Source: Flavobacterium sediminilitoris
GTDB taxonomy: Bacteria; Bacteroidota; Bacteroidia; Flavobacteriales; Flavobacteriaceae
NCBI RefSeq assembly: GCF_023008245.1
Contig: NZ_CP090145.1
Span: 3,410,001-3,474,000, forward strand
Length of the DNA stretch: 64,000 nucleotides
Direction of reading: 5' to 3'
Under the pieces are notes generated by a model. That model was given only the letters and a program-made list of their open reading frames with translations, had not been told where the DNA came from and searched no databases. This document shows, piece by piece, positions 8,774 through 17,237 of the stretch. Positions within the stretch are counted from its first letter, which is position 1. Each line of letters starts with the position of its first letter. Both the position numbers and the translations under genes were made by a program.

Positions 8774-8804
8774 TTGTTTTTTCAAAAAAAACAATGTACT
8801 TTTG
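8774..8804 (+). promoter_or_regulatory. Bacteroidota-type promoter of the tmRNA gene
   Basis: A TTG-containing -33 element at 8774-8776 and a consensus -7 element TACTTTTG at 8797-8804 have consensus spacing. Transcription would start near 8810, giving a short 5' leader that is removed to make the mature tmRNA at 8855. Confidence 0.6.
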
Positions 8805-8854
8805 CGTAACTTTAAAATCATCTTTATTATTATAGATTTTTTTAAATTAAACTT

Positions 8855-9247
8855 GGGGTCGACTGGTTTTGACAGCGAGTGGAATTGAGAAGTAAGCACG
8901 TCGAGAACTGGAACAATTCTCGTTAATAAATGGTTCTAAACTTTTAAACGGCGAAAATAATTACGCTTTAGCTGCTTAATCTGAATTATAGTAAGATTTG
9001 CCTAGTCCCAACCAGGTTGGGAAGCTAGATTCACCTCGAAATCCTTGGTTTATGGAGTTTGATTTAGGTGAACCGTAAAAGTAAACCTAGAAACGGTAAT
9101 GCTTTAAATCCGTTTTGAAAATGTAAAGCTAAGCAAAAAGTGGCTGTTTTTGGTCTTGCTTTTTGTCGAAAATTTAAACAAAAACTAAACGCGTAGAAAG
9201 CTCTTCGATTGCTTGTTTGGACGAGAGTTCGATTCTCTCCGACTCCA
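8855..9247 (+). ncRNA. ssrA: Transfer-messenger RNA (tmRNA)
   Basis: The 5' end GGGGTCGACTGGTTTTGACA and the 3' tRNA-like end with the T-arm GAGTTCGATTCTCTCC are diagnostic. The acceptor arms GGGGTCG and CGACTCC pair with one G-U. CCA is not encoded. The RNA rescues stalled ribosomes by adding a degradation tag encoded at 8950-8979. The minus-strand ORF over this gene is spurious. Confidence 0.97.
8950..8979 (+). other. tmRNA tag-peptide reading frame
   Basis: The frame GGC GAA AAT AAT TAC GCT TTA GCT GCT TAA encodes GENNYALAA and a stop. With the alanine carried by the tRNA-like domain the tag would be AGENNYALAA. The hydrophobic ALAA end is the usual ClpXP degron. Confidence 0.9.
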
Positions 9248-9249
9248 CA

Positions 9250-9286
9250 AAAAAACCTGTAAAACACTTATTTTACAGGTTTTTTT
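9250..9286 (+). terminator. Intrinsic terminator of tmRNA
   Basis: Arms of about 15 bp (AACCTGTAAAA and TTTTACAGGTT with flanking A and T runs) surround a 6-base loop CACTTA and are followed by a T tract. The hairpin starts immediately after the tmRNA 3' end. Confidence 0.9.
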
Positions 9287-9287
9287 A

Positions 9288-9730
9288 TTTTCTTCCTCTA
9301 AAAAATCATTAACTAAAATCTATTGAAATCAATAACATTATTCTTTTAAATAAAAAACGACATAAACATCAAAAAACTCCTTTTCTCCCCTCAGTTAACT
9401 ACAAAGAGAAGGTATTAAAAGACTAAACTCACCTTTCAGAAGAGCATTCGTAGGATCAGAAGACCGTAAGAAGCTGTCCCAAGACCATTTTCAGGCTAAA
9501 ATTGACGTACTAAAAACTTTCCCAATACTTTTAGTAGTGCTAGAAATATAAAAAAAATTAAGTTTGTATCCATACATTCCATTTAGAAGAATAAAAAGCA
9601 ACCTTTATTAATCAATATTCACATTTAACAGAAGACAGAATATCCCCTTTAAAGTGTTTATTTATATCATTTTAGCTAATATTTAAACTTTTATCAGTAG
9701 TTTAGGTACAACAAAACAAATAAATACATC
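9288..9730. other. Gene-free stretch downstream of tmRNA
   Basis: About 440 bp of AT-rich DNA in which I find no ORF with recognisable content, RNA gene or repeat. It lies between the tmRNA terminator and the VgrG remnant and is probably eroded accessory DNA. No duplicate of the tmRNA 3' end was noticed that would mark an attachment site. Confidence 0.5.
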
Positions 9731-10270
9731 ATAGCAATAAACACTACTATACGCATCCAAATTGGAGGCGAATATCTTACGCGATTTTCTAAGTTAGTGA
9801 TATATTAAAAAGTGCATACACATCACACTTTTTCATTATTACAACCTTTACCAAAAGAATTTGTAAGTCAAGCAATAGATAAATCACAAAGCTATATTGG
9901 TCAAACCATAAAAATTGAGATACAACCTTCAACTTTAAGAACATCATCGCCATTTTGTTTAATGGGATAATAACAGAAGTACAAATGATTCGTACTTCGG
10001 GAGCAACAGGAGGAATCATAATCAATGACTATAGTCCAACCATTGTAATGGAAGGAACACCAAAAACACAATCTTTGTCAGACGATTCTTTGTCAGATAT
10101 CATAAAAAAAATCACAGGCAGCTATCCTCAAAGAGAGCTGCAACCGACAGTTGATATAAAAAACGATACAAGTTTGCCTTATGTAGTGCAATACAGAGAA
10201 AGTCAATGCTACAGAAGTAAATTATCAGCAGAAAGCTATTCTAAAGAATGATAACCCTGTAGATTGTTAA
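9731..10270 (+). pseudogene. Decayed VgrG (type VI secretion spike) fragment
   Basis: Conceptual translation across frames gives a VgrG-like N-terminal region. TIRIQIGGEYLTRFSKLVIY is followed by an in-frame TAA at 9806-9808 and then KVHTHHTFSLLQPLPKEF and AIDKSQSYIGQTIKIEIQPS. A frameshift near 9925-9955 leads to FNGIITEVQMIRTSGATGG and YSPTIVMEGTPKTQSLSD, running to 10251. After YRES the usual continuation is missing, and another frame gives VNYQQKAILKNDNPVD to a stop at 10268. The start codon position reads ATA. The central gp27-like part is deleted and no tss genes are present, so this is a relic. Confidence 0.7.
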
Positions 10271-10542
10271 TAAAATATTTTATACGAAAAATTAACACCT
10301 AACAACTCCTCACACCATCCTCAAACTCGTTATCCAAACAACGGACTTAACCCTCAACAAATTCCACAAACAAAATTATTGAACATTAATAATTCACCAT
10401 CAACAATTAGCCTTATTCTACTATCTCAAAAGGCATACCAAAAACTAATAAAAACCTTTTTTTGACCGGTTGTAACTGGTTTTGACTTAATTTGACAGGT
10501 TATGACGTATACTGATGTATTAAAAGCGGTTAAATAAGGGTT

Positions 10543-10564
10543 TTGTTCGGAAGTTGTTCGGAAG
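10543..10564 (+). repeat. 11-bp tandem duplication (TTGTTCGGAAG)x2
   Basis: Two exact head-to-tail copies occur at 10543-10553 and 10554-10564. The G+C content of this part is higher than the surrounding DNA, which suggests a different origin from the flanks. Confidence 0.7.
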
Positions 10565-10620
10565 CGCTGCGGACGAGTAGTACTAAACAGGCACTTTTTC
10601 GCAACAATCTCCGAACGAAA

Positions 10621-10642
10621 CTGCTACCAAACTGCTACCAAA
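10621..10642 (+). repeat. 11-bp tandem duplication (CTGCTACCAAA)x2
   Basis: Two exact copies occur at 10621-10631 and 10632-10642, about 60 bp after the first tandem duplication. The unit length is the same but the sequence differs. Confidence 0.7.
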
Positions 10643-10811
10643 CCTAAAAAAATAGTGATTAGTGATAGTGAAAATTAGGAATTAAGAGTTAGAAATGCCT
10701 CAAAATAGTGTTATTGATTTTAATGAAAACTGAATGCTTTGAACTTTTCAACTTTGAATTAGAAAAAAATACCCTCGAATATGGTTTCCCATAAGATAAC
10801 TATTTTTATCT

Positions 10812-11159
10812 ATGCTAAATTTTGGCTTGGAATATATATTCAATTATTCATTTGAAAATAAAAAATTATTTATTAAGAATCATTATAGTTCAGAAAAAGA
10901 AAACAGAGCTGAAATTTTAAATATCACTTCTATTATTGGTCAAAATGGAACAGAAAAAACTTCAATATTAAATTTTAAAAAAAATAATTTTGCTGAAGGT
11001 TTAGAGTTACATGAACCTATAATTTTTATTTGTAAAGAAGATTCTGTAATTACAATTTATCATACAGAAGAAATTGAGTTTAAAAATGATTTTAGTAAAT
11101 TTGATTTTAAATTAATAGAATTAAACTACATAAAGAAAAGCTTAAAGATAAAGGTGTAA
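10812..11159 (+). pseudogene. Truncated AAA-type ATPase, N-terminal fragment
   Basis: The 115-residue ORF begins like a chromosome-encoded AAA/OLD-type ATPase N-terminus and contains IIGQNGTEKTSIL. This is a Walker A (GxNGxGKTS) whose third Gly is replaced by Glu. The chain stops soon after one beta-rich segment, with no Walker B or signature motif. Short coding-like tails continue in other frames to about 11225. ATP binding is unlikely. I read it as the degraded remains of a defence- or plasmid-type ATPase in the same eroded patch as the VgrG fragment. Confidence 0.55.
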
Positions 11160-11227
11160 TAGGTAAATTTGGGTTACGGAGAAGAGCAAGTAAAAATACA
11201 TCATAAAGCGATTATAGAAAAATAGCA

Positions 11228-13216
11228 TCAAAAAGAGAAAAGGATATTTGCAAATACATTTCTTCCCATTCTTGGTATAGTATTCCAATCTGCAAAAGTA
11301 GTATACTCACTATCTAATATATTTTCAATTCCCATTTTTAAGTTGAATCTATAACTATTAAAAGTAAAAGTATAATGAGATCCAAAATTCAAAATGGCAT
11401 AATCAGGCTTTTTAATTTCTCCATAATTTGGTGCATAATGGGTATGCATCAGGTTCCCTTGAACACCTAACTCTGAACTAAATTTTCTTTTCTTAAATTG
11501 CATTTTACTCGTATAGGCTAAAGGACTTATAAATGGTAGGTTTTCATTATCGCTCCCCTTTCCATAACTATATACAATTTGATTTATCCATTTTAAATCA
11601 TTTGTAAGATACATTTCATAATCAAAAACCGATTTTATTAAAGTGGCATAATCTAGAGCATTATACATTTTCACACCATTTGCTCCAATTGTCATAGGTA
11701 AAATTGTGGCAGCTGTTGTTCCTATAATGTAATTTGAAATGTGAAAATATGAAGTTGATAATGACGTTTTCAGTTTTGATGACTTATAACGAATAGCAAA
11801 TGAGCCTTCAATAGATTGTTCGTTTTTTAAATCTGGATTTCCTACATAATCAAATTGATCAAAACTGTTAAACAAATAGAAGCCATATCCTTCTGAAACT
11901 GATGGAGCTCTTTCTCCATAAGCTAATCCGAAATTAAATGCAAGCCTCTCTTTTTTCCAATTGTAATTTGAAGCAAAGCTTTTTAAGATTCTGCTTTTAG
12001 CAGCATTCATGTTTGGATAAAAAATTCGCAAACTTTCTAATCCAAATGTGCTTTTAACTTCATTAAAGTGATTGCCTAAACTTCCTGAAATTTTTAGAGA
12101 TGAATGACAGTTAAGCTCGTAGGTATTATCCAAATAAATTCCATTATAAAAAGTAACAACATCGGGCCAAGTAAGCATGAACATTATGTTTTCATTTGGA
12201 TCACTTGGGTACATTGTCATTTCTGCTTTAGAACGATTGTAAAACGAATTAAAAGTGGCAGAAAAGGTATTCTTTTTTACTTTTCCATTCAAATTTAAAT
12301 ACATACCATACGTATCACTCCAACCCGGCATATCCATATGAATAGGCACATTAGGACGCTTAGTATCATCCATTGTATGTGTAATAGTATTGTAGTAGAC
12401 TTTTGTTTCTAGTTTGTTTATAAATGAATCTAACGGATTATATTCAAATTTTAATGATGTAATTAAAGCTTCTGCCAAAGACACATCCATAGGTAGCGCA
12501 GGATAACCTACATCTGTAGCTTTATCATAAATAACAGCCGTTTCAATATATTTATTTTTATTAAATTGATAGCCAATTGTATTTGAAATATTTAGTTTTC
12601 TAAATTGTGAGAACAGTACCTCGTTTTTGTTACCAGATATATAGTTTTCTGCTGTTCTAAACATAACATTGTTGTCTATAAAAAACAAATTATCTGTATA
12701 ATTCAATGCTGCTCCGAGTATCTTTTGTTGGTTATTAAATTCATATCCAGAATGAACATAACCGTTTATTCCTTTTTCTCCAAACTCACTTTTACTTCTT
12801 TTTAAATCAATTGAACCTCCAATAGTTGGACCATGACAGCTTCCACTCTGCCCCGAAGAAATTGCAGCTTCAGAAAGGTTGGAAATCTCAACGTAGGAAG
12901 TAATTGGATCCATTTTATCGGTACAAGCTCCAAATATTCTCATACCGTCTATAGTTATCACAGTACGTTCTGAACTCATGTTATTAATATTGGGTTCCCA
13001 AGCATAACCACCTCTTTTTATCATTTCCACAGCACCACTTTGCTGCAAATATTCATCTAGTGTAGCCAATGCTTTAAATTGCTTTTGTTCTAATGTTGCT
13101 TTTTTCCCAATAAGGAGTATCTCTTTTAATTGCACAGAAGAAAGAGTGTCCTTTTCTTGGGCAAATAAGTTGGTTAGCCAAAATAATAGTAAAACTAAAT
13201 AATATAATTTTTTCAT
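11228..13216 (-). CDS. nosA: TonB-dependent copper receptor, OprC/NosA-like
   Basis: The 662-residue outer-membrane receptor has a signal peptide (1-19), a plug domain (about 40-145) and a barrel ending in an aromatic residue (ILFSF). The plug contains FGACTDKMDPITSY, giving C98-xxx-M102. The barrel has H280-x-M282 in ITHTMDD. A CxxxM plus HxM pair is the copper site described for OprC of Pseudomonas, and NosA is the related N2O-reductase copper receptor. The nearby lipoprotein and nos operon fit copper import for NosZ and NirK. The nosA name is by similarity; a different copper TonB receptor is the main alternative. Confidence 0.8.
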   Translation of the reverse strand: MKKLYYLVLLLFWLTNLFAQEKDTLSSVQLKEILLIGKKATLEQKQFKALATLDEYLQQSGAVEMIKRGGYAWEPNINNMSSERTVITIDGMRIFGACTDKMDPITSYVEISNLSEAAISSGQSGSCHGPTIGGSIDLKRSKSEFGEKGINGYVHSGYEFNNQQKILGAALNYTDNLFFIDNNVMFRTAENYISGNKNEVLFSQFRKLNISNTIGYQFNKNKYIETAVIYDKATDVGYPALPMDVSLAEALITSLKFEYNPLDSFINKLETKVYYNTITHTMDDTKRPNVPIHMDMPGWSDTYGMYLNLNGKVKKNTFSATFNSFYNRSKAEMTMYPSDPNENIMFMLTWPDVVTFYNGIYLDNTYELNCHSSLKISGSLGNHFNEVKSTFGLESLRIFYPNMNAAKSRILKSFASNYNWKKERLAFNFGLAYGERAPSVSEGYGFYLFNSFDQFDYVGNPDLKNEQSIEGSFAIRYKSSKLKTSLSTSYFHISNYIIGTTAATILPMTIGANGVKMYNALDYATLIKSVFDYEMYLTNDLKWINQIVYSYGKGSDNENLPFISPLAYTSKMQFKKRKFSSELGVQGNLMHTHYAPNYGEIKKPDYAILNFGSHYTFTFNSYRFNLKMGIENILDSEYTTFADWNTIPRMGRNVFANILFSF

Positions 13217-13238
13217 CTTTTGAGAATAAGAGTTTCTG

Positions 13239-13261
13239 TTTTACTGTCAAAAACAGTAAAA
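13239..13261. promoter_or_regulatory. Inverted repeat upstream of the copper receptor
   Basis: A 9-bp perfect inverted repeat, TTTTACTGT and ACAGTAAAA, with a 5-base spacer lies 23 bp before the receptor start on the minus strand. It could be a metal-regulator operator or part of the mRNA leader. It does not match the TGAT-N4-ATCA boxes found elsewhere in the window. Confidence 0.4.
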
Positions 13262-13274
13262 ATTGAAGAATTAA

Positions 13275-13302
13275 AAAGGTTAAGTGGTAATTCCTAACCT
13301 TT
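13275..13302 (-). terminator. Hairpin after the Met-rich lipoprotein gene
   Basis: Arms AAAGGTTA and TAACCTTT with a 12-base loop are followed on the minus strand by a T-rich run. The hairpin lies directly downstream of the 13321-14166 gene and separates it partly from the TonB receptor. Confidence 0.6.
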
Positions 13303-13320
13303 GTTAATTAAAAAGATTTT

Positions 13321-14166
13321 TTAGAATTCTAATTCTAAATAAAGGCTACTAGCAAGGTTCGTTTCAGTAACACTTTCCCCTTTTAATACTGTATTAGTAG
13401 AGTTTAAAAGTTGAAGATTTATTTTCCAATAACCAGTCATAGTTAACGATAATTTTCCATGATACAATGCGTCAGTTCCTTGAGTTAGATTGAGATTATT
13501 GGGTGAACCATGATTTCCCATACTAGGCATTCTTGGGTCTATTTTTATTGTATAATCATCTACAATTGGAAAATTCATCATGCTTTCCATTTTAAATAAT
13601 CCGAAAGTAGCATCATTAATAGCAACTTTAGGTAGTTTTGGATCAATCAGTGCAATAATATAACGTGTCCCATCAGCACCCATAAAAGAAGTTACTCTTT
13701 GTTTAGTAGAAGCGGGTACATCAATTAATGCAGTTACAATGTAGTTAATTCCATCTATCGAATAATCGATTTTTAAATCCCAATATTCAGCACTATTCTG
13801 AGCCATTTGAAAAACAATATATCCATTATATAGAGTTTCTTTGGAAGCTGTTTTAACAATTCCTGATTTCGGACACGAATGCATCATCGATGTCATATGC
13901 ATTACAGGACTCCAACTAAGGGTTGCATTTTTTTCATATGATCCAGTCGTTTTATTTTTTATACGAAGTGAAATCGCATTATAACCTTGTTCTAATGCTC
14001 CATTGGCATTATATAACTCAATAACATGTGTATCATTTGTTATTTCTTGAATTTTATTTAGACCACTTAATTCAGTTACAGTTGTCGCTGTAATATTTTC
14101 ATCATCAGACGAGCAAGAAATTATAGTTACAAATACAAAAAGCAATGCATATTTTAGATTTTTCAT
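13321..14166 (-). CDS. Met/His-rich lipoprotein, probable copper-binding
   Basis: The start at 14166 gives a classic lipoprotein signal (MKNLKYALLFVFVTIISC-SSDD). A further ATG 27 bp upstream only adds basic residues. The mature protein (about 265 residues) has two beta-sandwich-like halves. It contains the methionine/histidine cluster PVMHMTSMMHSCPKSG and a second one near the C-terminus (DPRMPSMGNHGSP). Such clusters bind Cu(I). It is the upstream neighbour of the OprC/NosA-like receptor on the same strand, so a role as surface or periplasmic copper chaperone is likely. No experimental homologue is known to me. Confidence 0.7.
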   Translation of the reverse strand: MKNLKYALLFVFVTIISCSSDDENITATTVTELSGLNKIQEITNDTHVIELYNANGALEQGYNAISLRIKNKTTGSYEKNATLSWSPVMHMTSMMHSCPKSGIVKTASKETLYNGYIVFQMAQNSAEYWDLKIDYSIDGINYIVTALIDVPASTKQRVTSFMGADGTRYIIALIDPKLPKVAINDATFGLFKMESMMNFPIVDDYTIKIDPRMPSMGNHGSPNNLNLTQGTDALYHGKLSLTMTGYWKINLQLLNSTNTVLKGESVTETNLASSLYLELEF

Positions 14167-14260
14167 CTTTAATTTTAATTTATTTTTAGACATAAGAAGT
14201 TAGTATCAGTTATAAAATAACCAATAGATTGATAAAAATATCAATGTTGTTTTTTATAGT

Positions 14261-14629
14261 CTATACTAAAATTGGAGGATGAAATATTGAAGTAATATTT
14301 ATTCGAAAGTATATGCAATTATATTGATTTAATACCTTTTTATTAAGCTGTCTTATAGTTCTCAAACCATTTTGAATGCTATTTTGAAAAAACAATATTT
14401 CTAATGATAAGGTTGTATACTTTTTTTTATTGGAATCAGTCGTATCTTTTTTAGCTTCATTAGCCAATTCACTTTTAAGGTGACATTTACCATTACATCC
14501 TAATTCTGGCGTACTCGTATTTTCACATAATTCAGTTGCTATAAAATCATAATTAATAATATAATCTAAAATTGGAAAACCAGGTTTAAACAATATTATA
14601 ACCATTAATATGTATGCGATTTTTTTCAA
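14261..14629 (-). CDS. Small membrane-anchored cysteine protein near copper receptor
   Basis: The 122-residue protein has a hydrophobic N-terminus (residues 3-24) and a central motif TPELGCNGKCHLKSELA containing CNGKCHL. The tail is basic and aromatic. I recall similar short proteins with a C-x-GKCHL motif beside TonB receptors in Bacteroidota, without a known function (memory, not a search). It is divergent from the nos operon and upstream of the copper lipoprotein on the same strand. Metal handling through the Cys/His motif is the most likely role. Confidence 0.6.
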   Translation of the reverse strand: MKKIAYILMVIILFKPGFPILDYIINYDFIATELCENTSTPELGCNGKCHLKSELANEAKKDTTDSNKKKYTTLSLEILFFQNSIQNGLRTIRQLNKKVLNQYNCIYFRINITSIFHPPILV

Positions 14630-14677
14630 CTTATAAAATTTAATTCCACAAAACTAATAGCGAAAAATGAATTTCAA

Positions 14678-14693
14678 TATGATTACAATCATA
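14678..14693 (+). promoter_or_regulatory. Crp/Fnr-type box of the nos operon
   Basis: TATGATTACAATCATA is an inverted repeat with half-site TGAT and a 4-base spacer. The TTTG of the likely -7 element starts at 14719, exactly 33.5 bp from the box centre. That places the box near -41.5 as for class II activation. It lies 53 bp before the cytochrome c gene that opens the nos operon. Confidence 0.8.
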
Positions 14694-14746
14694 AATATAA
14701 AAGTAAATCATCCTGAAATTTGTAGTATAAATTAAAAAATGAATTT

Positions 14747-15232
14747 ATGACTAAACTAACTTTATTATTAGCGGTTTTTGCTTTGACAATTTCATGTGGA
14801 AAAAGTAAAAAAGAAGAGGGTGAAGATTTCATGCCTTCTTCAACAACAGAACAAACAACGGAACAAACAACAGATGCATCTTCTTATGATCCTAAAAGAG
14901 GGGAAGGAAAATATGAAAATGTAGATTTAGGTGCTTCCTTAGATAAGGAACTAGCTGCAGCGGGTGAAAATGTTGCAGGAGTTAAATGTACTTCATGTCA
15001 TAAAATGACAGACGAACGTTTAGTAGGACCAGGATGGAAAGGTGTAACAGAACGTAGAACACCAGAATGGATATTAAACTTCATTACTAATCCGGATCCA
15101 ATGATTGATAAAGATCCAGAACTACAAGCGCAATTAGAATTGTGTTTAGTACGTATGCCTAATCAATCCATAAACGATGACGAAGCAAGACAGATTCTTG
15201 AGTATATGCGTAAAAATGATGGCGTAAATTAA
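14747..15232 (+). CDS. Lipoprotein c-type cytochrome of the nos operon
   Basis: A lipoprotein signal (lipobox Cys17) is followed by a Thr/Gln/Glu-rich linker with a short EQTT repeat and a single haem c domain. The haem motif is C81-TS-C84-H85, and a likely Met ligand lies in the C-terminal part (VRMPNQSINDDEA). The 161-residue protein sits 13 bp before nosZ, as in other Bacteroidota nos clusters. It probably donates electrons to NosZ in the periplasm. Confidence 0.88.
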   Translation: MTKLTLLLAVFALTISCGKSKKEEGEDFMPSSTTEQTTEQTTDASSYDPKRGEGKYENVDLGASLDKELAAAGENVAGVKCTSCHKMTDERLVGPGWKGVTERRTPEWILNFITNPDPMIDKDPELQAQLELCLVRMPNQSINDDEARQILEYMRKNDGVN

Positions 15233-15245
15233 AACTAATTTTAAC

Positions 15246-17222
15246 ATGAAAAATAGATTTTTAAAAACAAGTTTTATTGCTGTTCTTATTGCTTCTTTCT
15301 TTGGTTCTTGTAAACCAAAAAACACAAACGATGCTGTAAGTGGTGATGCTGCTCAAAAAGCCTATGTTGCCCCTGGTAAATATGACGAGTTTTACAACTT
15401 TGTTTCGGGTGGTTTTAGTGGACAAATGAGTGTTTATGGATTGCCAAGTGGTAGAATGTTAAAAGTAATACCTGTATTTTCTGTTGATCCAGAAAGTGGT
15501 TGGGGATTTAGTGAAGAAACAAAACCAATGTTAAACACTTCACATGGTTTTATTCCTTGGGATGATGCCCATCATCCAGAAATGTCTCAAACCAATGGTG
15601 AAGTAGACGGTCGTTGGGTATTCATTAACGGAAACAATACCCCACGTATTGCCCGTATAGATTTAAAACGTTTTAAAACAGCTGAAATTATTGAGTTACC
15701 TAATAGTGCAGGGAATCACTCCTCTCCTTTCATTACAGAAAATACGGAGTATGTGGTTGCTGGAACACGTTTTGGAGTACCAGGAGATTATGAAGATGGA
15801 AATGTGCCTATTAACACTTATAAAGAGAATTACAAAGCACATATCAGTTTTGTAAAAGTAGGTGCTGCAGGTGAAATGGATATCGCGTTTCAATTACGTT
15901 TACCTGCTGTAAATTTTGATTTAAGTCATGCTGGTAAAGGTAAATCACATGGTTGGTTCTTCTTTTCTTGTTATAATTCAGAACAAGCTAACACGCTTTT
16001 AGAAGTTAATGCTTCGCAAAAAGATAAAGATTTTATCATGGCAGTAAACTGGAAGAAAGCAGAAGAATATATCAAGGCTGGAAAAGGCAAAAGAGAAAAA
16101 GCAAGATATGCTCATAATTATTGGGATGAAAAAACGCATACAGCAATTTCTGAAATTAAAGAAGATGTATTAGTGTTGGATGCAATGGCATTAAAAGACA
16201 TTTGTTACATGATTCCTTGCCCAAAATCGCCTCATGGTTGTGATGTTGATCCTTCTGGAGAATACATTGTAGGTTCTGGAAAACTAGCGGCTTTAATACC
16301 TGTATTTAGTTATACAAAAATGTTAGCTGCTATTGACAAAAAAACATATGAAGGAGACTATAATGGTATTCCTGTTCTTAAATATGATGCGGTACTTCAT
16401 GGTGAAGTTCAAAAACCAGGTTTAGGGCCTTTACATACAGAATTTGATGGAAAAGGAAATGCCTATTCGACAATGTTTGTTTCCTCTGAAATTGTGAAAT
16501 GGGATATTGAAACACTAAAAGTATTAGATAGAGTACCTACTTATTACTCTGTTGGTCACTTAATGATTCCAGGTGGTGATAGTAAAAAACCTTTTGGTAA
16601 ATATATGGTAGCTTATAATAAAATTACGAAAGACAGATATTTACCTACTGGACCAGAATTAACACAATCTGCACAGTTATATGATATTACTGGAGATAAA
16701 ATGCAGCTAATATTAGATTTTCCAACCATTGGAGAACCTCATTATGCACAAGCAGCACCCGCAGATTTAATTCGTAATAATGGACAATACAAATTCTATA
16801 AAATAGAAGAAAACAACCATCCCTATGCTACAAAAGGTGAAAAGGAATCAAAAGTAGTTCGTGATGGTAATACGGTTCATGTTTACATGACAAGCACACG
16901 ATCTCATTTTGCTCCAGATAATATTGAAGGCATAAAAGTTGGTGATGAAGTCTATTTTCATGTTACTAATTTAGAACAAGATTGGGATGTACCTCATGGA
17001 TTCTCTATAAAAGGAGCTAAAACAGCTGAATTGTTAATCATGCCAGGTGAAACAAGCACTTTAAAATGGATTCCAGAACAAGTTGGAACAGTACCATTCT
17101 ATTGTACCGATTTTTGTAGTGCGCTACACCAAGAAATGCAAGGTTATGTTAGAGTTTCTCCTAAAGGAAGTACAACTCCAATTACTTATAGTGTTGGTAC
17201 AAACTTTCCAGCAACTAAATAA
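15246..17222 (+). CDS. nosZ: Nitrous-oxide reductase, clade II (Sec-exported)
   Basis: NosZ reduces N2O to N2. The N-terminus is a Sec/lipoprotein-like signal (FFGSCKPKN) without a twin-arginine motif, the hallmark of clade II enzymes. The seven-bladed propeller with the CuZ histidines is seen in DAHHPEMS, SPHGCDVDPSG, GPLHTEFDGKGN, YSVGHLMIPGG and GEPHYAQAA. The C-terminal CuA cupredoxin has C620, C624, H628 and M631 in FYCTDFCSALHQEM. Length (658) is typical. It is preceded by a cytochrome c and followed by the maturation genes. Confidence 0.97.
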   Translation: MKNRFLKTSFIAVLIASFFGSCKPKNTNDAVSGDAAQKAYVAPGKYDEFYNFVSGGFSGQMSVYGLPSGRMLKVIPVFSVDPESGWGFSEETKPMLNTSHGFIPWDDAHHPEMSQTNGEVDGRWVFINGNNTPRIARIDLKRFKTAEIIELPNSAGNHSSPFITENTEYVVAGTRFGVPGDYEDGNVPINTYKENYKAHISFVKVGAAGEMDIAFQLRLPAVNFDLSHAGKGKSHGWFFFSCYNSEQANTLLEVNASQKDKDFIMAVNWKKAEEYIKAGKGKREKARYAHNYWDEKTHTAISEIKEDVLVLDAMALKDICYMIPCPKSPHGCDVDPSGEYIVGSGKLAALIPVFSYTKMLAAIDKKTYEGDYNGIPVLKYDAVLHGEVQKPGLGPLHTEFDGKGNAYSTMFVSSEIVKWDIETLKVLDRVPTYYSVGHLMIPGGDSKKPFGKYMVAYNKITKDRYLPTGPELTQSAQLYDITGDKMQLILDFPTIGEPHYAQAAPADLIRNNGQYKFYKIEENNHPYATKGEKESKVVRDGNTVHVYMTSTRSHFAPDNIEGIKVGDEVYFHVTNLEQDWDVPHGFSIKGAKTAELLIMPGETSTLKWIPEQVGTVPFYCTDFCSALHQEMQGYVRVSPKGSTTPITYSVGTNFPATK

Positions 17223-17237
17223 AATAAATTTAAAAAT

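Larger units (their letters stand above)
10271..10811. other. Non-coding accessory stretch with short repeats
   Basis: No intact gene is seen in this 540-bp stretch. A short open stretch near 10290-10380 is rich in Asn, Gln and Pro codons but has no start and no recognisable family. The stretch contains two different 11-bp tandem duplications and recurring GAC/GGTT words between 10460 and 10510. It looks like eroded mobile or secretion-island DNA. Confidence 0.4.

Noticed and set aside
9064..9267. A 67-codon minus-strand ORF over the tmRNA gene
   Set aside because: It lies entirely antisense to the tmRNA 3' part and terminator start; its codons are explained by the RNA gene.
9731..10270. An active type VI secretion locus
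   Set aside because: Only a broken VgrG piece is present, with no sheath, tube or baseplate genes in the window.
14228..14245. ATTGATA-N4-TATCAAT palindrome as an eleventh regulatory box
   Set aside because: The TTGAT/ATCAA half-sites are separated by 6 bases instead of 4, and no TTTG occurs at the fixed distance in either direction.
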